From: Arthrobacter sp. Y81
Lineage (GTDB): Bacteria; Actinomycetota; Actinomycetes; Actinomycetales; Micrococcaceae
Length of the DNA: 64,000 nucleotides
Assembly (NCBI RefSeq): GCF_002929335.1
Contig: NZ_PJIL01000017.1
Location: 49,438-113,437, forward strand
Reading direction: 5' to 3'
Shown here: positions 1 through 8,877 of the stretch, one piece after another
Position numbering within the stretch: the first letter of the stretch is position 1
Layout of the letters: each line of letters begins with the position of its first letter
Notes under the pieces: model-generated
What the model saw: only the letters and a program-made list of their open reading frames with translations
Told to the model about the DNA's origin: nothing
Databases searched by the model: none
Translations under genes and position numbers: made by a program

Positions 1-1
1 C

Positions 2-103
2 GTGGACGAATACGCGGCCGTGGTCAAACTGCGGCTGGCGGGCAAACCCACTGAGGGCCCAGCCGGCTCCGGCAGCGGCCCCGCGGAACCCGGGAAAGCG
101 TGA
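2..103 (+). CDS. C-terminal fragment of an upstream gene (identity uncertain)
   Basis: Only the last 33 codons are in the window, ending in TGA at 101-103. The peptide runs from VDEYAAVVKLRLAGKP into a Gly/Ser/Pro-rich tail. This is too little to identify. In related actinobacteria a 1-acylglycerol-3-phosphate acyltransferase often precedes the class II DAHP synthase gene, so that is the best guess from gene order only. Confidence 0.5.
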   Translation: MDEYAAVVKLRLAGKPTEGPAGSGSGPAEPGKA

Positions 104-197
104 CGCCGGTTCAGCGACGCTTGTTCCCGTACCCCGGTTCTGTGACGCCTGTTTGGGACGAATGACGGGTACGGTGCGGAAACCCGGATCCGGGAAC

Positions 198-210
198 TAG
201 TCTTGTAGTG
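198..210 (+). promoter_or_regulatory. -10 element for leaderless aroG transcript
   Basis: TAGTCT at 198-203 lies 6 nt before the GTG start at 210 and no Shine-Dalgarno sequence precedes the start. Transcription would begin at or next to the start codon. The same geometry recurs at many genes in this window. Confidence 0.5.
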
Positions 211-1601
211 TGACTGAGCTATCTGCAAAACCTGCCTCCCTGCTGACCAGTACCGCCCAGAGCGGTGCCGCCAACTATCCGGGACTGGACCACTGGCGGG
301 AACTGCCGGTCTCCCAGCAGCCCAGCTGGCAAAACAAAGAGGTCTTTGACGCGTCCGTGAAGGAACTCTCCGTCCTTCCGCCGCTTGTCTTCGCCGGCGA
401 AGTGGACATCCTGCGTGAACGGCTCGCCGCTGCTGCGCAAGGCAAGGCCTTCCTGCTCCAGGGCGGGGACTGCGCGGAAACGTTCGAGGCAGCCACCGCT
501 GACAAGATCAGCGCGCGGGTCAAGACCATCCTGCAGATGGCCGTCGTCCTCACCTACGGCGCGGCGATGCCCGTCATCAAAATGGGCCGCATGGCCGGAC
601 AGTTCGCGAAGCCGCGCTCCTCCAACGACGAAACGCGCGACGGCGTGACGCTCCCCGCCTACCGCGGCGACATCGTCAACGGCTACGACTTCACCCCGGA
701 ATCCCGCGCCCACGACGCCAGCCGGATGCTGAAGGCGTACCACACGTCCGCCTCCACGCTGAACCTCATCCGTGCCTTCACCCAGGGCGGCTTCGCGGAC
801 CTCCGCCTGGTGCACCAGTGGAACAAGGGCTTCACCGAAAACCCGGCCCACGCCCGCTACGAGTCGCTGGCGCGGGACATCGACCGTGCCATCAAGTTCA
901 TGGCGTCCTGCGGTGCGGACTTCGAGGCCCTCAAGCGCGTGGAGTTCTACGCCAGCCACGAGGCGCTGCTGCTGGACTACGAACGCGCACTGACCCGCAT
1001 CGACTCCCGCACGGGACTTCCGTACGACACCTCGGCGCATTTCCTCTGGATCGGGGAACGCACCCGCGAGCTCGACAACGCCCACGTCGATTTCCTCTCC
1101 CGCGTCCGCAACCCGATCGGCGTCAAGCTGGGCCCCTCGACGTCCGACGACGACGCCCTGCGGCTGATCGACAAGCTGGATCCGAACCGCGAACCGGGCC
1201 GGCTCACCTTCATCACCCGGATGGGCGCGGGCAACATCCGCGAGAAGCTCCCCGCCATCGTTGAGAAGGTCACGGCCTCCGGCGCGCAGGTCCTCTGGGT
1301 TACGGATCCCATGCACGGGAACACGGTCACCTCGCCCAACGGCTACAAGACGCGCAACTTCGATGACGTCATTGACGAAGTGCGCGGCTTCTTCGAGGTC
1401 CACCACTCGCTGGGCACCATTCCGGGCGGCCTGCACGTCGAGATGACGGGTGACGACGTCGCGGAGTGCCTCGGCGGCGCCGACCCCATCGACCAGGAAG
1501 CATTCCTGGACCGCTACGAATCGGTCTGCGATCCGCGCCTGAACCACATGCAGTCCCTGGAAATGGCCTTCCTCGTCGCAGGGGCACTGTCCAAGCGCTG
1601 A
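210..1601 (+). CDS. aroG: 3-deoxy-7-phosphoheptulonate synthase, class II
   Basis: Condenses phosphoenolpyruvate and erythrose-4-phosphate to DAHP, the first step of the shikimate pathway for aromatic amino acids; cytosolic. The 463-residue length is typical of the class II (plant/mycobacterial) family. Visible signatures include LLQGGDCAETF (residues 82-92, with the metal-binding Cys at 88), GQFAKPRSS and the C-terminal part containing the conserved segment around HGNT. The start is GTG, probably leaderless. It converges on the kinase gene across a bidirectional terminator. The order aroG, Ser/Thr kinase, Rv2175c-like protein, polyprenyl synthase matches M. tuberculosis Rv2178c-Rv2173. Confidence 0.96.
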   Translation: MTELSAKPASLLTSTAQSGAANYPGLDHWRELPVSQQPSWQNKEVFDASVKELSVLPPLVFAGEVDILRERLAAAAQGKAFLLQGGDCAETFEAATADKISARVKTILQMAVVLTYGAAMPVIKMGRMAGQFAKPRSSNDETRDGVTLPAYRGDIVNGYDFTPESRAHDASRMLKAYHTSASTLNLIRAFTQGGFADLRLVHQWNKGFTENPAHARYESLARDIDRAIKFMASCGADFEALKRVEFYASHEALLLDYERALTRIDSRTGLPYDTSAHFLWIGERTRELDNAHVDFLSRVRNPIGVKLGPSTSDDDALRLIDKLDPNREPGRLTFITRMGAGNIREKLPAIVEKVTASGAQVLWVTDPMHGNTVTSPNGYKTRNFDDVIDEVRGFFEVHHSLGTIPGGLHVEMTGDDVAECLGGADPIDQEAFLDRYESVCDPRLNHMQSLEMAFLVAGALSKR

Positions 1602-1620
1602 CCCCCGCAACGGTTGACAG

Positions 1621-1663
1621 AAAAAAGCTCCGCCCGGCTGGTCCAGCCGGGCGGAGCTTTTTT
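1621..1663. terminator. Bidirectional intrinsic terminator between aroG and pknB
   Basis: A perfect 13-bp GC stem (1627-1639 with 1645-1657) around a 5-nt loop is preceded by a run of A and followed by a run of T. It can therefore end transcription from both the rightward aroG and the leftward kinase gene. Confidence 0.92.
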
Positions 1664-1722
1664 GTGGGGACGCCATTCAGACGTGACCCGAGCGTTGCGG
1701 CGGTCCGCCGCCCCCATACCGC

Positions 1723-3843
1723 CTAGACGACGGTGAGGGTTACGACGGAACCCTCAGGCACCTGGGTGTTCACCGGATCCTGGTCCCGCACTGTTCCGAA
1801 GAAGCCGCCCAGGATGTTGTTCACCCGGACTTCGAAGCCGAGCTTCTCCAGCGCCTTGCGGGCATCGTTGGCCTGTTTGCCGATGTAGCTGGGGACATCC
1901 ACGAGCTTGGGGCCCTTGGACACCGTGAGCGTGACGGACTCGCCGCGCGTCAGGGCGCCGGAAGACGGCTCCTGGGCTACTACAGCGCCCTTGGGGACCT
2001 TCTTGTCGTTGACCGTTTCAGGCGAGATGACGGCCTTCAGGCCTGCGGCCTCAATCGCTTTGACCGCGGCGCCCTGGTCCTGCCCACGCACGTCAGGCAC
2101 CGGTATGGGCTCGGGTCCCTTGGAGACGGTCAGGCTGACGGGCGTACCGCGCCGGGCCGGAGTGCCGGCCGCAGGATCCTGGGCAAGGACGGTGCCTGCG
2201 GGCTCTGTTTCGCTGAAGGTCTCGGTGACGGTGCCCAGTGCCATCTCGGCGCCGTTGAGCTCGTTCTTTGCCTCGTCCAGGGACTTGCCGCTCATTCCGG
2301 GCAGGGGAAACAGCTGGGGACCTTTGGAAACGAAGAGCGATACCGGCTGGAACTTGCGGATTTCCCGCCCCGCCTCAGGTTCGGTGCCCACCACGAGACC
2401 GGCCCGGATGTCGTCGTCGAAAACATCCTTGGTGGTGGACTGGAATCCGGCGGTCCCCAGCAGCTGCTGGGCTTCCGCCACTGTCTTGTTGGCGACCCGG
2501 GGAATCGTCCCCGGGGACCCGGGCCCCATACCGAAGAACCAGCCTGCGCCCGTTGCCAGCAGCGCCGCGATCACCAGGATGATGATCCAGAGGAGGCCCC
2601 GACGGCGGGGGTTGCCTTCGCGGAGCGACCGGACCGGCGTAGACGCTGCCTTTGACTGCGCCCTCGCCGCGTCGCGGTCAAGCTTGCGCTGTGCCCGTTT
2701 GCTCATCGGGGACGCGGTGTCCGGTTCGTCCTCGGTATCCCCGAAAGCGGCTTCCGGCTCAGCCGGGGCCGCCAGGGCACCGAACTGGCCCGGGTGCCGC
2801 GGTGACGACGAGAGTACCGTGGTGGGATTGCTCTGGCGCGAGATGATTTCTGTTGGATGCTGTCCGGCGGACAGGACCTCTGTGTGGTCCTGATGTGCAG
2901 GAGGCGGCGACCCGACAGGCGGGTGTGCAGGCGGGCGCACCCCTGCCGGTGAATGGGCGACGGCGGCGGTCGCGGCCGGTGGCTGAAGATCCAGTTCGGC
3001 ATCGGTGAGGTTGGTACGGATGTGCCTTAGCTCCGACAGGAGCGCGTTGCCGTCCACCGGGCGCTGCTCGGGGTCCCTCGCCGTGCACCACTGCACCAGC
3101 TCGTCCACTTCGGCAGCCAGCCCCGGCACGTTGGCCGAAGGGGCTTCCACCGAGGAATTCACATGTTGGTAGGCCACCTGGATGGGGACTTCGCCGTCGA
3201 ACGGCTGCTTGCCCGTGATCATTTCGTACAGCATGATGCCCACCGAGTAGATGTCGCTGCGGGCATCCGCGGTCCTGCCGAGCACCAGCTCCGGCGACAG
3301 GTATGCCACCGTGCCGATCAGGGCTCCTGTGCTCGTTGAGGTGGTGACCGCCCGGGCCAGGCCGAAGTCACCCAGTTTGATGCGCCCGTCATCGGCGATC
3401 AGGACATTCTCCGGTTTGATGTCCCGGTGGATCAGGCCGGCTGCGTGGGCCGACCCCAGCCCTTCCACCACGGGGTCGATCAGCGCCAGGGCAAGGCGGG
3501 GAGACAGCGCGCCTTTCTCCCTGATCACGTCGCGGAGGGTGTGGCCCTTGATGTATTCCATCACCAGATAGGCGGTCGGTCCATCGGAGCCTTGGTCCAG
3601 GACGCCTACGACATGAGGGTGGGACAGCTTGGCCGCGGCCTTAGCTTCCCGGCCCAGCCTGTCCAGGAAGTTACCGTCGTTCACCAGGTGCGGATGAAGG
3701 ACCTTGAGTGCAACGTCGCGCTCGAGGCGCTGGTCCGTTGCGAGGTAAACGGTGGACATTCCGCCGCGCGCCAGTCTGGACTGGACCCGGTAACGGTTGT
3801 CCACCAGCGTTCCAACGAGGGAGTCCGACACTTTTTCCTGCAC
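1723..3843 (-). CDS. pknB: PASTA-domain serine/threonine protein kinase (PknB/PknL-type)
   Basis: Membrane-spanning Hanks-type kinase that senses muropeptide or lipid II through its extracellular part. The 706 residues comprise a kinase domain at about 18-275 (Gly-rich loop LARGGMSTV, catalytic Lys47, HRD with Asp141, DFG at 159-161, Ser/Thr-rich activation loop 168-177). A Pro-rich linker follows, then one transmembrane helix (about 417-437) and four PASTA repeats (about 446-706). The GTG start follows a TAGGAT hexamer by 6 nt, which suggests a leaderless mRNA. By position it corresponds to M. tuberculosis pknL, which lacks PASTA repeats, while its architecture is that of PknB. The LysM hydrolase and Rv2175c-like protein next to it are plausible targets. 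Confidence 0.93.
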   Translation of the reverse strand: MQEKVSDSLVGTLVDNRYRVQSRLARGGMSTVYLATDQRLERDVALKVLHPHLVNDGNFLDRLGREAKAAAKLSHPHVVGVLDQGSDGPTAYLVMEYIKGHTLRDVIREKGALSPRLALALIDPVVEGLGSAHAAGLIHRDIKPENVLIADDGRIKLGDFGLARAVTTSTSTGALIGTVAYLSPELVLGRTADARSDIYSVGIMLYEMITGKQPFDGEVPIQVAYQHVNSSVEAPSANVPGLAAEVDELVQWCTARDPEQRPVDGNALLSELRHIRTNLTDAELDLQPPAATAAVAHSPAGVRPPAHPPVGSPPPAHQDHTEVLSAGQHPTEIISRQSNPTTVLSSSPRHPGQFGALAAPAEPEAAFGDTEDEPDTASPMSKRAQRKLDRDAARAQSKAASTPVRSLREGNPRRRGLLWIIILVIAALLATGAGWFFGMGPGSPGTIPRVANKTVAEAQQLLGTAGFQSTTKDVFDDDIRAGLVVGTEPEAGREIRKFQPVSLFVSKGPQLFPLPGMSGKSLDEAKNELNGAEMALGTVTETFSETEPAGTVLAQDPAAGTPARRGTPVSLTVSKGPEPIPVPDVRGQDQGAAVKAIEAAGLKAVISPETVNDKKVPKGAVVAQEPSSGALTRGESVTLTVSKGPKLVDVPSYIGKQANDARKALEKLGFEVRVNNILGGFFGTVRDQDPVNTQVPEGSVVTLTVV

Positions 3844-3945
3844 CCTACGATCCTAAGTGCTACACGGAAACGGGCCCGAATCGACATGCAATCCGGACCC
3901 GTATCGTTACCCACCCGGCACGCTTTTGACGCGTGCCGGAACGGA

Positions 3946-5304
3946 TTAACTGAAGTTCTTCTTGTGTGCCTTGATCGCAGCGACGTAGGACTTGGTGTCT
4001 TCGTACATGCCGTACTTGCTGACCGAGTACTGGCCCTGGTAGTACCCGGCGATGGCGTGGTCCATGTCCTTGCTGGTGCTGATCAGCTGGCGGATGATGG
4101 CCACGCCTGCCGTTGCGTTGTCATACGGATCGAGCAGGTTCAGTTTGCGGCCCACAAGGTCCGAAGCCCATTCGCCCGACGTCGGGATGACCTGCATGGT
4201 GCCAATCGCGTTGGCCGGTGAAACGGCGCGCTGGTCGAAACCGGACTCCTGGTACGCGAACGCCAGAGCGAGCGAGGGATCCACGCCCATCCGCCGTGCG
4301 GTGTCCGCGACGATCGACTTCATCTGTTCCCGGCTGGGCACGGGGGAGGCGTTGAGCAGGGCCTTGTTCTGGTTGGCGGACGAGACCACAGCCGCGGGGT
4401 AGGTGAACCCGAGGAACGAACCCGGCACCAGGGGAGTGACGCTGGCGGCGGGCTGGATCGAGGCTCCGGGGATGACCAGCTTGTTCCCCGGGTAGATCAT
4501 GCTGGACATGGTCAGCTTGTTCGCGGACAGGATGTCTGACAGTTTGACGCCGTGTTTGGCGGCAATGGCGGACAGTGTGTCGCCGGACTTGACCGTGTAG
4601 GAGCCGGAGCTGGCGGCCGGTGCCGGTGCCGGGGCTTGCGCCGGAGCCGGTGCGGGGTTGGCGGCCGGGGCCGCGGACTGGCCGCTGCCGATCTTGACCT
4701 TTTGTCCCGGGTAGATGATGGAGCTCATGTTGAGGCCGTTCCAGCTCAACACTTCCGACAGCTTGACGCCGTGCCGTGCGGCGATGGCGCCCAGTGTGTC
4801 GCCGGATTTGACGGTGTAGACGCTGCCGCCGGTGCTGGCTGTGGCTGCTGCGGGGGCAGCAGGCTTGGCCGCGGGGGCGGAGGGGGCCGCAGCCGAACCG
4901 GTCAGCTTGATCTTCTGCCCCGGATAGATGACGGTGTTCGCCTGCAGGTTGTTCAGCTTCAGGACCGCGTAGGTGTCCAGGCCGTAGCGGCCCGCGATGC
5001 TGCTGATGGTGTCGCCGCGGGCAATGGTGTACTCGGCCGGCGCCGCGGGCTGGGCGGGCCGCAGGGAGCTGGGAATGGACGTGGAAACCGACGCCGCAGG
5101 GATGACGCCTGACTTCAGTGCCGCTTCCTGGGCCTGCATGGCCGCAGCGAGCGTGGCGGGCACGGTCCGCGGGCGGGATTCGGCCGCTGCCGGCTGGGCC
5201 ATGGCCAGGGAGGACAGGACGACTGCCGGAAGGGCGGCCGTAGTTGCCGCAATCACAGGCAGGCTCGGCCTGGGGTGCTGCTTTGGCGATCGGGGCGTCG
5301 TCAT
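3946..5304 (-). CDS. Secreted LysM/lytic transglycosylase-like peptidoglycan hydrolase
   Basis: A cell-wall protein that probably cleaves peptidoglycan glycan strands. The 452 residues start with an N-terminal signal peptide (hydrophobic stretch up to about residue 40, ending QPAAA). Three LysM repeats follow, each with a GDT motif and an IYPG-Q/N-K motif, joined by Ala/Pro linkers, and then an SLT-type C-terminal domain. That domain contains the catalytic-Glu motif AYQESGF followed by GTMQVIP and AGYYQGQ. The ATG is preceded by AGAGGA at a good distance. It lies between the PASTA kinase and the Rv2175c-like regulator, so these may form one cell-wall signalling neighbourhood. Confidence 0.9.
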   Translation of the reverse strand: MTTPRSPKQHPRPSLPVIAATTAALPAVVLSSLAMAQPAAAESRPRTVPATLAAAMQAQEAALKSGVIPAASVSTSIPSSLRPAQPAAPAEYTIARGDTISSIAGRYGLDTYAVLKLNNLQANTVIYPGQKIKLTGSAAAPSAPAAKPAAPAAATASTGGSVYTVKSGDTLGAIAARHGVKLSEVLSWNGLNMSSIIYPGQKVKIGSGQSAAPAANPAPAPAQAPAPAPAASSGSYTVKSGDTLSAIAAKHGVKLSDILSANKLTMSSMIYPGNKLVIPGASIQPAASVTPLVPGSFLGFTYPAAVVSSANQNKALLNASPVPSREQMKSIVADTARRMGVDPSLALAFAYQESGFDQRAVSPANAIGTMQVIPTSGEWASDLVGRKLNLLDPYDNATAGVAIIRQLISTSKDMDHAIAGYYQGQYSVSKYGMYEDTKSYVAAIKAHKKNFS

Positions 5305-5546
5305 GGGGATGATCCTCTTCTCAGCGGCGAGTGCTGTCGGTCAGGCCTGTGTTACGAATGATACTAGTGTTACTAAAGTTAGTGTTGGTGCAAATGTGAT
5401 CTATGTGAATCTCTCACGAATTACCGATTAGCACAAGAATTGTCGGGCATTGTCCATATGCCTTTTTTCGGAGTGTCGATTTGCGGGTTCAGGCCGCCGC
5501 CTCCCGCTGACTAGGCGCAATAGCGCTTCCGTGGCAATCTTGTTCC
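5305..5546. promoter_or_regulatory. AT-rich divergent intergenic region upstream of LysM gene
   Basis: This 242-bp gap separates the leftward LysM gene from the rightward Rv2175c-like gene and is clearly lower in GC than its surroundings. It contains a repeated TAGTGTT (5365-5371 and 5380-5386) within an alternating T/A-rich segment, possibly an operator or promoter of the LysM gene. CAATCT at 5535-5540, 6 nt before the GTG at 5547, would be the -10 of the rightward gene. No known riboswitch signature was recognised. Confidence 0.4.
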
Positions 5547-5900
5547 GTGAGTACTGTAGAAAGCCTTGTAGGCGAATGGCTGCCGCTGCCCGACGTTGCA
5601 GAATTGATGAACGTTTCCATCACTAAGGTCCATGGATTGCTGGACGAAAAGGCGCTGGTCGCGCTCAGGGTCGGCGACCGTCGAATCCGCTCGGTGCCCG
5701 CCGACTTTATGCAGGACGGCCATCCGGTGGAAAGCCTCAAGGGGACCATCGTCGTCCTGTCGGATGCCGGCTACTCCGATGAGGAGCTGATTACGTGGCT
5801 TTTCACCCCGGATGAATCACTGCGGGGCCGGCCTATTGACGCACTGCGTGAAGGCCGCAAGACGGAAATCCGCCGCAGGGCACAGTCCCTCGCCTGGTAG
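5547..5900 (+). CDS. Rv2175c-like winged-helix DNA-binding protein
   Basis: A 117-residue homologue of M. tuberculosis Rv2175c, a DNA-binding protein that is a substrate of the neighbouring kinase PknL in that species. It has an N-terminal helix-turn-helix (LPLPDVAELMNVSITKVHGLL, about residues 12-32). The family-specific C-terminal part contains GTIVVLSDAGYSDEEL, ITWLFTPDESL and a basic RKTEIRRRAQ tail. The GTG start lies 6 nt after CAATCT and lacks a ribosome binding site. Binding sites and target genes are unknown. The serine- and threonine-containing N-terminus (MSTVES) could be phosphorylated, by analogy only. Confidence 0.85.
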   Translation: MSTVESLVGEWLPLPDVAELMNVSITKVHGLLDEKALVALRVGDRRIRSVPADFMQDGHPVESLKGTIVVLSDAGYSDEELITWLFTPDESLRGRPIDALREGRKTEIRRRAQSLAW

Positions 5901-5954
5901 TACCCTCCAGGATCCCCGCTAAGTCCCGATGAGCGCCGGGCCGCGCCGCTGAGT

Positions 5955-7049
5955 TCAGGCGGCGCGGCTGACGGTTGCCTCGGCCAGCTTCCGCAAGGCC
6001 GTCTTGGGCAGGTCTTCCAGCGGCAGCAGGTCGAGTTCCGTGAATGCTGCCCGACCGAATTCCTCAATCAGTACTTCAGTTGCCTGGAGTGCTCCGCAGT
6101 CCACAATGATGCGCCGGATTTCCTCCACGTCCGCATCCGAGAGGTCCGGGCTTCCGAGCTTTGCGTCAAGGAAACGGGATTCTTCCGGTGCCGCCTGGTC
6201 GAGGGTGAAGGCCACCAAGACCGTGCGCTTGCCTTCCCGGAGATCATCGCCCGCGGGCTTGCCGGTCGTGACGGGATCGCCGAAGACTCCCAGGACGTCG
6301 TCCCGGAGCTGGAAGGCTTCGCCGAGGGGCAGGGCAAATGCCGAGTAGCCGCGGAGCAGTTCATCGGAGGCGCCTGCAAGCGCACCGCCCAGGGCAAGCG
6401 GGTGCTCTGTGGAATATTTTGCCGACTTGAACCGGATGATGGACTGGGCGCGGCTGACCGCACCGGCGCGGTCGCGCATGGGTCCCGCGACCTCTTCCAG
6501 GATGTCCAGGTACTGGCCCGCCATCACCTCTGCCCGCATCAGGTTAAAGATCAGCCGTGCCTGGCTTCCCGAGGCCGCCGCCTCGCCGATGTCCGTGAAC
6601 GTCTCCTCGCTGAACGAGAGGCACAGGTCCCCGGTCAGGATGGCGGCGGCATGACCGAAGCGTTCACTGTCCAGGGCCCAGCCCTGGGCTTCATGCAGCT
6701 GGCTGAAGCGGCGGTGCACACTGGGGCCTCCGCGCCGTGTGTCCGAACGGTCAATGATGTCATCGTGGATCAGTGCCGCCGCCTGGAACAGCTCCAGCGC
6801 CGATCCCGCAGTGACCACCTCGGTGGCCGCCGCATCTCCGCCGGCGCCGCGCCAGCCCCAGTAGCACATGAGTGCCCGCAGCCGTTTGCCTCCGGTGACC
6901 AGGTTGGAGATGGAGCCCATCAGCGGATCGATGTCCTGGGATATGGCGGACATCACGGATTGGCGGGTGGCCAGGAAGTCGTTGAGCTTGCCGGCGACGG
7001 CGGCCACGAACGCCGTCTGCTCGAGGCGCAGCTGCTCGGCGACCGTCAC
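5955..7049 (-). CDS. Polyprenyl diphosphate synthase (IdsA-type)
   Basis: A trans-isoprenyl diphosphate synthase that extends allylic diphosphates with isopentenyl diphosphate. The 364 residues contain the first Asp-rich motif DDIID (96-100, in ALIHDDIIDRSDTRRG), GGKRLR near residue 53, and the second Asp-rich motif RDDVLGVFGD near 250. The residues four and five positions before the first motif are alanines, which leaves room for a chain longer than farnesyl; this is an inference. The GTG start overlaps the stop of the upstream lipoprotein gene by 4 bp (GTGA), so the two are translationally coupled. Equivalent in position to Rv2173 (idsA2). Confidence 0.93.
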   Translation of the reverse strand: MTVAEQLRLEQTAFVAAVAGKLNDFLATRQSVMSAISQDIDPLMGSISNLVTGGKRLRALMCYWGWRGAGGDAAATEVVTAGSALELFQAAALIHDDIIDRSDTRRGGPSVHRRFSQLHEAQGWALDSERFGHAAAILTGDLCLSFSEETFTDIGEAAASGSQARLIFNLMRAEVMAGQYLDILEEVAGPMRDRAGAVSRAQSIIRFKSAKYSTEHPLALGGALAGASDELLRGYSAFALPLGEAFQLRDDVLGVFGDPVTTGKPAGDDLREGKRTVLVAFTLDQAAPEESRFLDAKLGSPDLSDADVEEIRRIIVDCGALQATEVLIEEFGRAAFTELDLLPLEDLPKTALRKLAEATVSRAA

Positions 7050-7576
7050 TTGGCGGACTCGGCTGCGACGTTGGCGCCAATCGTGAACGTGGAGACCCCG
7101 CCGGTTTCCACCACTGCTATGTTCACGGTTTCGTTGTCACCACGGAGGAAGTCCTTTGACGCCACTGCACCCACATTCTCCCCGGGCACAGCCTTGAAAC
7201 CCTGGGCTTCCATCTCTTTCGTATAGAAAGCCACGACGGCGGCAGCCGGGGAGGTGATGTTTCCCACCAGGGCAGCGGTCGCCGGAGTGGACGTCTTGTC
7301 AAAGCTGCTCGAGACCACCTTTGACCCGGGCATGACCGGCAGCAGTTTTTCCGGGAAGCCGGAGACGAGCGCGCCGACGGTTGCTGTGGTTCCGGGTGAC
7401 GCCGAAGGGCTCGCCGGTGCAGTGGTGGATGCCTGTTCAGTGACGGAAGCTGAAGCGCTGGCCGTCCCCGAGGCCTTGGCGCCGGGATCGGCCGGGGTGC
7501 ATGCCGCCAGGGCCAGCACGGCGCCGGCCACGATCACGGCACAGCCCGCAGGCTTGAGCTTTCCAATTACCTTCAC
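7046..7576 (-). CDS. Secreted lipoprotein, unknown function
   Basis: A 176-residue probable lipoprotein with a short basic N-terminus, a hydrophobic segment and the lipobox LAAC (about residues 23-26), then a Ser/Thr/Ala-rich linker and a small globular domain with FPEKLLPVMPGSKVVSSSF. The start is taken at the GTG at 7574-7576 because AGGAGG lies 9 nt upstream. A longer reading frame to 7633 lacks such a site. It is coupled to the polyprenyl synthase gene. Function not recognised. Confidence 0.8.
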   Translation of the reverse strand: MKVIGKLKPAGCAVIVAGAVLALAACTPADPGAKASGTASASASVTEQASTTAPASPSASPGTTATVGALVSGFPEKLLPVMPGSKVVSSSFDKTSTPATAALVGNITSPAAAVVAFYTKEMEAQGFKAVPGENVGAVASKDFLRGDNETVNIAVVETGGVSTFTIGANVAAESAK

Positions 7577-7637
7577 AGAAACTGTCCTCCTGGTGTTGAC
7601 GCCGGATTCAGCCTCCAGTTTAGTCAGTCCCACGGCA

Positions 7638-7651
7638 TAGGATTGTAGGCG
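7638..7651 (+). promoter_or_regulatory. -10 element for leaderless dinB transcript
   Basis: TAGGAT at 7638-7643 lies 7 nt before the GTG start at 7651, and there is no ribosome binding site. Confidence 0.5.
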
Positions 7652-8877
7652 TGGGGTCGGAACAGGATAAACAGAAGCTCGAAGCGACCCTCAGGGAGCT
7701 CCGTCGAAGCAGCATCCTGCATGTGGACATGGACGCTTTTTTCGTCTCGGTGGAACTCCGCAGCCGTCCGGGCCTGCGCGGAAAGCCGGTGATCGTCGGT
7801 TACCCGGCGGAGCGTTCGGTTGTCCTGTCCGCCTCCTATGAAGCCCGGGCCTTCGGGGTGAAGTCCGCGATGCCCATGGCGGTCGCGGCGCGCATGTGCC
7901 CCTCGGCAATCATCATCGAACCCCGGCACAAGCTCTACTATGAGGTTTCTGCACAGCTGATGGCGATCTTCGGGTCCATCACGGACCTGGTGGAGCCCCT
8001 GAGTGTCGACGAAGCCTTCCTCGACGTCGGCGGAGCCATCCGGCGGCTGGGAAGTCCGCGCGAGATCGGTGAGATTATCCGCCGGCGCGTGCTGGGCGAG
8101 CTCGGCATCACCGCATCCGTCGGCATAGCTGCCAGCAAATTTGTGGCCAAAATAGCCTCCACCCGGTGCAAGCCGGACGGACTCCTGCTCATCGCGCCCG
8201 ATGAGACAGTTGCCTACCTGCACAGTCTTCCGGTCAACGCGCTCTGGGGTGTCGGAGCCAAGACGGTCGAGGTATTGGCGCGCATGGGAATCCGGACTGT
8301 GGCGGATGTGGCCGCGACGCCGCCGGCCTCGCTGAAGAAATCGCTGGGGGCCTCCGGCGAGCACGTCTACAGGCTTTCGTGGGGGATAGACCCCCGGCCG
8401 GTGACTCCGGTCCGCCTGGAGAAGAGCATCGGTGCCGAGGAAACGTTCGCTGTGGATACGGCCGATGACGTGCTCCTGCACCGGGAGCTGCTGCGTTTGT
8501 CGCACCGGACGGCCGAGCGGCTCCGAAGCACAGGAATGGTTGCCAGGACCATCTCCCTCAAACTCCGCTACGCCGATTTCTCCACCATCACACGCAGCAG
8601 GACCGTGCACGCCCCGGTTGACAGTGCTCAGCTGATCTATGCCGTCACCGTTCAGCTCCTCGAATCGCTGGGCACGCGGCCCATGACGGTCCGCCTTGTC
8701 GGAGTGAGGGCGGAGCAGCTCGATGATGCCGCCCACACTTCACTGCAGCTCAGCCTGGACCGCCGCGATGACAATTGGCGAGCGGCAGAACAGGTCCTGG
8801 ACAGGGTGGCTGAGAAGTTCGGCGCGAAATCGGTGCTTCCGGCGCGGCTGCTTGACCCGTACAACACCGCCGACTGA
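7651..8877 (+). CDS. dinB: DNA polymerase IV (Y family)
   Basis: Error-prone translesion DNA polymerase. The 408 residues show the Y-family catalytic motifs HVDMDAFFVSVE (metal-binding Asp26 and Asp28), YEARAFGVKSAMP and SVDEAFLDVGG, then a helix-hairpin-helix part (ALWGVGAKTVEVL) and the little-finger domain. The GTG start appears leaderless. It stands alone between divergent neighbours. No LexA box was recognised upstream. Confidence 0.95.
   Translation: MGSEQDKQKLEATLRELRRSSILHVDMDAFFVSVELRSRPGLRGKPVIVGYPAERSVVLSASYEARAFGVKSAMPMAVAARMCPSAIIIEPRHKLYYEVSAQLMAIFGSITDLVEPLSVDEAFLDVGGAIRRLGSPREIGEIIRRRVLGELGITASVGIAASKFVAKIASTRCKPDGLLLIAPDETVAYLHSLPVNALWGVGAKTVEVLARMGIRTVADVAATPPASLKKSLGASGEHVYRLSWGIDPRPVTPVRLEKSIGAEETFAVDTADDVLLHRELLRLSHRTAERLRSTGMVARTISLKLRYADFSTITRSRTVHAPVDSAQLIYAVTVQLLESLGTRPMTVRLVGVRAEQLDDAAHTSLQLSLDRRDDNWRAAEQVLDRVAEKFGAKSVLPARLLDPYNTAD

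Noticed and set aside
219..1676. Long open frame antisense to aroG (485 codons), with similar long antisense frames at 7624-8736, 10995-12449 and 42508-43947
   Set aside because: These are high-GC shadow frames. Each lies opposite a well-recognised gene, has Arg/Gly/Ala-rich or Val/Gly-rich composition without domains, and lacks start signals.
5305..5546. Cyclic-di-AMP (ydaO-type) riboswitch upstream of the LysM gene
   Set aside because: Such riboswitches are common before actinobacterial wall hydrolases, but the conserved core segments of the class could not be found on the leftward strand.
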